Shown piece after piece: positions 60,815 through 64,000 of a stretch of 64,000 nt of DNA. How positions within the stretch are numbered: position 1 is the stretch's first letter; each line of letters begins with the position of its first letter. Position numbers and translations under genes: made by a program. This DNA is from JAEXOD01 sp964652025. Lineage in GTDB: Bacteria > Bacteroidota > Ignavibacteria > Ignavibacteriales > Melioribacteraceae. The notes under the pieces are model-generated. The model was given only the letters and a program-made list of their open reading frames with translations, was not told the origin of the DNA and made no database searches. The stretch lies in contig CAZYZX010000002.1 of the NCBI GenBank assembly GCA_964652025.1, positions 124,001 to 188,000 on the forward strand, given 5' to 3'.

Positions 60815-63253
60815 CTAAAAATCATCATTTTCGTTAAATTGATTTCTTTCGCGTTCTTTTATTTTACCCATATTTATTCTATAACTAACACCTAAAAATA
60901 TATTTCTACTATCGTTTGTTCTATAACTTTCAGTAACAAAATTATATCCAGATAATGTAGAATTAAACTTGCGTGTATTAAACAAATCTGATATCCTTAA
61001 TGTAACAGATAAATTACCATCTAGAAAATCTTTTTTAAGTGCTAAATCTGCAAAATAAACAGCATCTAACTTTGTTTGAGAGTTAATAGAGTTTCCACCC
61101 CAACCACTACTTACGGCAACAGATGGCGAGTTATAATTTAACATCAATTGCATTTGAATATCGTACCATAAGGTAAAACTATTATTTATTTTTGTAGACC
61201 AACTATAGTTATCGTACGTTGAAACATCACTTATTCCATTGTTAAATGTATATTTATAAACCGATAAATTAGCATTTAATCTCCACCAAGGAAATATTGG
61301 AGTAACAGCTATGAACTCTGTTCCATAAGACGTACTTTTAGCAATGTTTTCAAATGTCGTTCTATTTATTCCATCATCACCAAGTCTACTAAATGATGTT
61401 ATTACATCATTTGTATTTTTTATAAACAAACTTGTAGTAATTGAGGTCTTACCTAAATAAATACCATAACTTAATTCATATGAATTTATATATTGAGGCT
61501 TTAAGAATGGATTACCATAAGATATATTTAATGAATCTGAATAATCTACAAAAGGATTTAACTGTCTATTAGATGGTCTATCAACTCTTCTACTGTAACT
61601 AAATTGTATCTCATGCATTGGGGTAGGTTGATAAGACAAATGTAACGATGGATATAAACTGAAATAATCTGTTTTATATTGAACACCTGTCAATTCACTT
61701 AAAGAATTTGAATAGGCTTGCTCTCCTCTTAAAGCTAATTGATATAATAACCCTTCAAATAATTGATTGCTATATGTAAAATAAAGGGCATAAGTTGTTA
61801 ATTTATAGTCAAAATAATTTCTTTTTGCTAAATCTTCTACAACACCAGAATTTGTAAAATTAAAATAGTTAAAATGCATAATAGGATTTCTATAATTATA
61901 ATCACCACCTATTTCTAATTTACTATTTTTATCGAAAGGATGAACATAATTAATAGCTGCTTTATATTGATAGTTTTTGTTATGGGATTCTGTTTTTGTA
62001 GATTTTGTATTAATATAATATTGGTCAATTAAGGAACTAGCTTCCATTATATTATCAGAAAAACTAAAATCAAATGTTAGCTCTCGTTGTTTTTCTTCAA
62101 ATGTTTTTTTATAGTTTAATGAATAATTATTACTATTCATTTCTCTTGAAGAGTTACTTTTTCTTACAAAATAATCAGTATATAATAAACTATTAGGATA
62201 TTGTATATTTTGAATATTATTAACGCTATTACCACCATATCCACGTCTTTGGAAACTTAGTGTAATAGTATTATAATCATTTAAGTAATAATCAAAACCT
62301 AAATTTAAACTTCCACCATCTCTTGTGCTTGTGCTAAAAGAATTTTGTTCTAAGTTCATTATGCTGGTACGTTTAGAAGAAGCTACATCAATAGAATAGT
62401 TACTTCTTCTATCAAACGATGCAAAAAAGTTAAAACCATCAAATTTATAATTTAAATTTATTGTACCATTATATTTATCTCTTGTACCAACATTTGCACT
62501 AACAGCACCATTAAAACCATGTTGGCTATTTTTCTTTAGAATTATATTTATTATTCCACCTGTCCCTTCCGGGTCGTATTTTGCAGAAGGATTTGTAACT
62601 AATTCTATAGTTTCAATTGTACTTGCTGGTATTTGTGCTAATGCATCTTCTGGACTTAATGCAACCATTCCGTTTGGCTTACCATCAATAAGAATAGTCA
62701 AATTGCTATTACCTCTTAAGCTAACTTTACCATCAGCATCTACATTTACAGATGGTATATTCTGAAGGATATCAATTGCAGTACCGCCTACACTTGTTAG
62801 CATTTTATCTACATTAATAACCTTTTTTTCAATATTGTAAGTATAAATTTCCTTTTGTCCAGTTACTTCTACCTGACCCATTGTAATAGATTTTTGACTT
62901 AAATTAATTTTCCCTAAATCTAATTCGCTATTTTTTGGTGTAACTGCTAAATCGCTTATAACTTTTGTTTCGTATCCAATAAAGCTTGCTTTGCAAAAAT
63001 ATCTGCCCGGTTTTAAATTTTCTATTTCAAAAAATCCAGATTTATTACTAACTGATCCGGTTATTAATGATGAATCTTTTATCGAAAATACAGCAACGTT
63101 TCCATATTCAATTGGCATTCCCGTTTGCTGGTCTATTAAATATCCACTTATTTTGCCACTTATTGATGCATTATTACCCATTTTATAATCTTGTGCAAAA
63201 CTATTAAAACTTATTATTGCCACAAAAAATAAAATTACCTTTATTAGTTTCAT
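60815..63253 (-). CDS. TonB-dependent receptor with CarboxypepD_reg-like domain (OMP_b-brl_3 type)
   Basis: The 812-aa protein has a signal peptide (cleavage after SFAQ), a CarboxypepD_reg-like domain (about 30-115; GYLIDQQTGMPIEYGNVAVF, FIGYETKVISDL), a plug (about 125-225; AIDILQNIPSVNVDADGKV, LTILIDGKPNG) and a barrel of the outer-membrane OMP_b-brl_3 type (about 230-800). Unusually, the chain ends in a hydrophilic tail (KIKERERNQFNENDDF) after the last strand. It stands alone with its own terminator. The substrate is unknown. It is the third full-length receptor in the window. Confidence 0.88.
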   Translation of the reverse strand: MKLIKVILFFVAIISFNSFAQDYKMGNNASISGKISGYLIDQQTGMPIEYGNVAVFSIKDSSLITGSVSNKSGFFEIENLKPGRYFCKASFIGYETKVISDLAVTPKNSELDLGKINLSQKSITMGQVEVTGQKEIYTYNIEKKVINVDKMLTSVGGTAIDILQNIPSVNVDADGKVSLRGNSNLTILIDGKPNGMVALSPEDALAQIPASTIETIELVTNPSAKYDPEGTGGIINIILKKNSQHGFNGAVSANVGTRDKYNGTINLNYKFDGFNFFASFDRRSNYSIDVASSKRTSIMNLEQNSFSTSTRDGGSLNLGFDYYLNDYNTITLSFQRRGYGGNSVNNIQNIQYPNSLLYTDYFVRKSNSSREMNSNNYSLNYKKTFEEKQRELTFDFSFSDNIMEASSLIDQYYINTKSTKTESHNKNYQYKAAINYVHPFDKNSKLEIGGDYNYRNPIMHFNYFNFTNSGVVEDLAKRNYFDYKLTTYALYFTYSNQLFEGLLYQLALRGEQAYSNSLSELTGVQYKTDYFSLYPSLHLSYQPTPMHEIQFSYSRRVDRPSNRQLNPFVDYSDSLNISYGNPFLKPQYINSYELSYGIYLGKTSITTSLFIKNTNDVITSFSRLGDDGINRTTFENIAKSTSYGTEFIAVTPIFPWWRLNANLSVYKYTFNNGISDVSTYDNYSWSTKINNSFTLWYDIQMQLMLNYNSPSVAVSSGWGGNSINSQTKLDAVYFADLALKKDFLDGNLSVTLRISDLFNTRKFNSTLSGYNFVTESYRTNDSRNIFLGVSYRINMGKIKERERNQFNENDDF

Positions 63254-63468
63254 TTTTCCTCTTTTTATTTTTATTTACTTATTAACTAAACAATATTTAT
63301 ACCAAAAATGTTTAATTTTTTTTAATTTATTTTATTAGTATAACTTATTTGTTTTGTTTAAGTTATAAGCATAGCTGTAAAATAAATGCGGAAGTTATAA
63401 TTAAGTGTGAAATATTACGAAAAATAATTCGACTATTTAGTCGAATCACATTAATTTTAGGTCGAATT

Positions 63469-64000
63469 TTAAGAAAATATTACCCTAAAAGTAGAACCTA
63501 CTCCTTTTTCACTTTCAACTTCAATATCTGCATTGTTAAGTTCACAATATTTTTTAACTAATGCAAGACCTAATCCATTACCCTCAAATTTCCTAGTATA
63601 CCCTTGCTCCTCTTGAGAAAAAGGACTAAATAACATTGGGAAATATTCTTTAGAAATACCTATACCTGTATCTTTTATTTCTAAAACAAGTCTTTCTTTT
63701 TCGTTACGATAAACATTAACTTCTACAAAACCTTTTTCTGTATATTTTATAGCATTATCTAATAAATTGTTAATTATTTGACCAACAGTATATTCATCTG
63801 CCCAAATATACGCATTATCTGTTAATACATTAAATTTAAGTTCTATACCTTTATCTTTTGCGATATAGATTAACTCGTTTCTAATTGGATCTAATAAATC
63901 CGAAGCTAAATTTAAGTACTTCGAAACATAATCATAAACACCAGCTTGCACCTCAGACATATTTAATATTAAATCTATGGTGCGTATTATACGCCTTCCG
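63469..64000 (-). CDS. Sensor histidine kinase, C-terminal part (runs off the right edge)
   Basis: The frame is open to the window end. Visible from the N-terminal side are RRIIRTIDLILNMSEVQAG, the second half of the dimerisation/phosphotransfer helices, and then the full HATPase_c domain: N-box NNLLDNAIKYTEKG, G1 box IKDTGIGIS and G2 box GNGLGLALVKKY. The phosphorylated His itself lies beyond the edge. The short tail ends in VIFS. The 215 bases downstream to the receptor start hold no gene. A possible partner response regulator is not visible. Confidence 0.88.
   Translation of the reverse strand, partial: GRRIIRTIDLILNMSEVQAGVYDYVSKYLNLASDLLDPIRNELIYIAKDKGIELKFNVLTDNAYIWADEYTVGQIINNLLDNAIKYTEKGFVEVNVYRNEKERLVLEIKDTGIGISKEYFPMLFSPFSQEEQGYTRKFEGNGLGLALVKKYCELNNADIEVESEKGVGSTFRVIFS

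Noticed and set aside
63349..63561. 70-aa plus-strand frame before the sensor kinase end
   Set aside because: It overlaps the antisense kinase coding region and has no ribosome site. Probably chance.

Overview
The window is very AT-rich, densely packed DNA from a Gram-negative member of the FCB group, most likely the Ignavibacteria/Kapabacteria side of Bacteroidota-Chlorobi. This rests on five proteins with a C-terminal type IX secretion (T9SS) sorting domain carrying the 'QNYPNPFNP' hallmark, a PorV/PorQ-family protein, several TonB-dependent receptors with CarboxypepD_reg-like N-termini, LptD, and a COX24-like mini-protein typical of this group. No rRNA, insertion sequence, phage or CRISPR array was seen. 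Most of the window is ordinary chromosome.

Region by region. 1-8822 (minus) is one tight operon of about ten genes: an 80-aa unknown, a Gfo/Idh/MocA dehydrogenase, an LEA14-like lipoprotein, a ROK sugar kinase, LptD, a NYN-domain RNase, a class A beta-lactamase-like hydrolase, an SGNH esterase, an NAGPA-type phosphodiester glycosidase and a truncated membrane protein. It looks like a cell-envelope operon. 8823-12297 holds the decayed tail of a formylglycine-generating-enzyme-like gene, a Cache-domain chemoreceptor and an outer-membrane porin gene broken by one in-frame TGA. 12382-16878 is the most distinctive locus: a perfect inverted repeat, a MarR regulator, an octahaem tetrathionate-reductase-like cytochrome, a cytochrome b561-like membrane protein, and two half-size TsuA/YeeE sulfur transporters. 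The second transporter half is fused to a rhodanese domain that lacks its cysteine. 16933-23047 (minus) has RF3, PAP2 phosphatase, DUF190, CrcB, a TonB receptor and a membrane-anchored unknown.

23241-25227 (plus) encodes two small unknown proteins, a solitary EutN/CcmL shell-vertex protein and DprA. 25290-27159 encodes a second octahaem cytochrome, this one with a T9SS sorting domain. 27448-29054 has two unknown membrane proteins, the SRP RNA and tRNA-Leu(CAG). 29170-33487 has a C1-family peptidase and two T9SS cargo genes that share a 625-bp duplicated 3' end. 33575-41936 has endonuclease III and a PorV / giant T9SS cargo / TonB-receptor operon. 42067-50396 covers phosphoglucosamine mutase, DUF58, a TPR lipoprotein, a HydE-like radical SAM protein, aminopeptidase P and an Fe-S D-lactate dehydrogenase. 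50448-57101 covers a T9SS cargo gene broken by an in-frame TGA, EttA, a serine hydrolase, a beta-phosphoglucomutase-like HAD protein, a thioredoxin-like protein and a YwqK-repeat protein with two TonB C-terminal domains. 57289-64000 has an HU/IHF protein, a TPR protein, a 31-aa COX24-like protein, tRNA-Thr(CGT), an RNA m5C methyltransferase, a TonB receptor and the 3' end of a sensor kinase.

How it works together: the sulfur locus predicts import or exchange of thiosulfate-like compounds linked to quinone-dependent redox chemistry on tetrathionate, or a related oxyanion, in the periplasm, under MarR control. The T9SS and multihaem genes suggest that secreted cytochromes and adhesin-like proteins reach the cell surface. 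At least six genes use TGA as a normal stop, so the two genes interrupted by TGA are best read as recent pseudogenes or sequence errors, not recoding.
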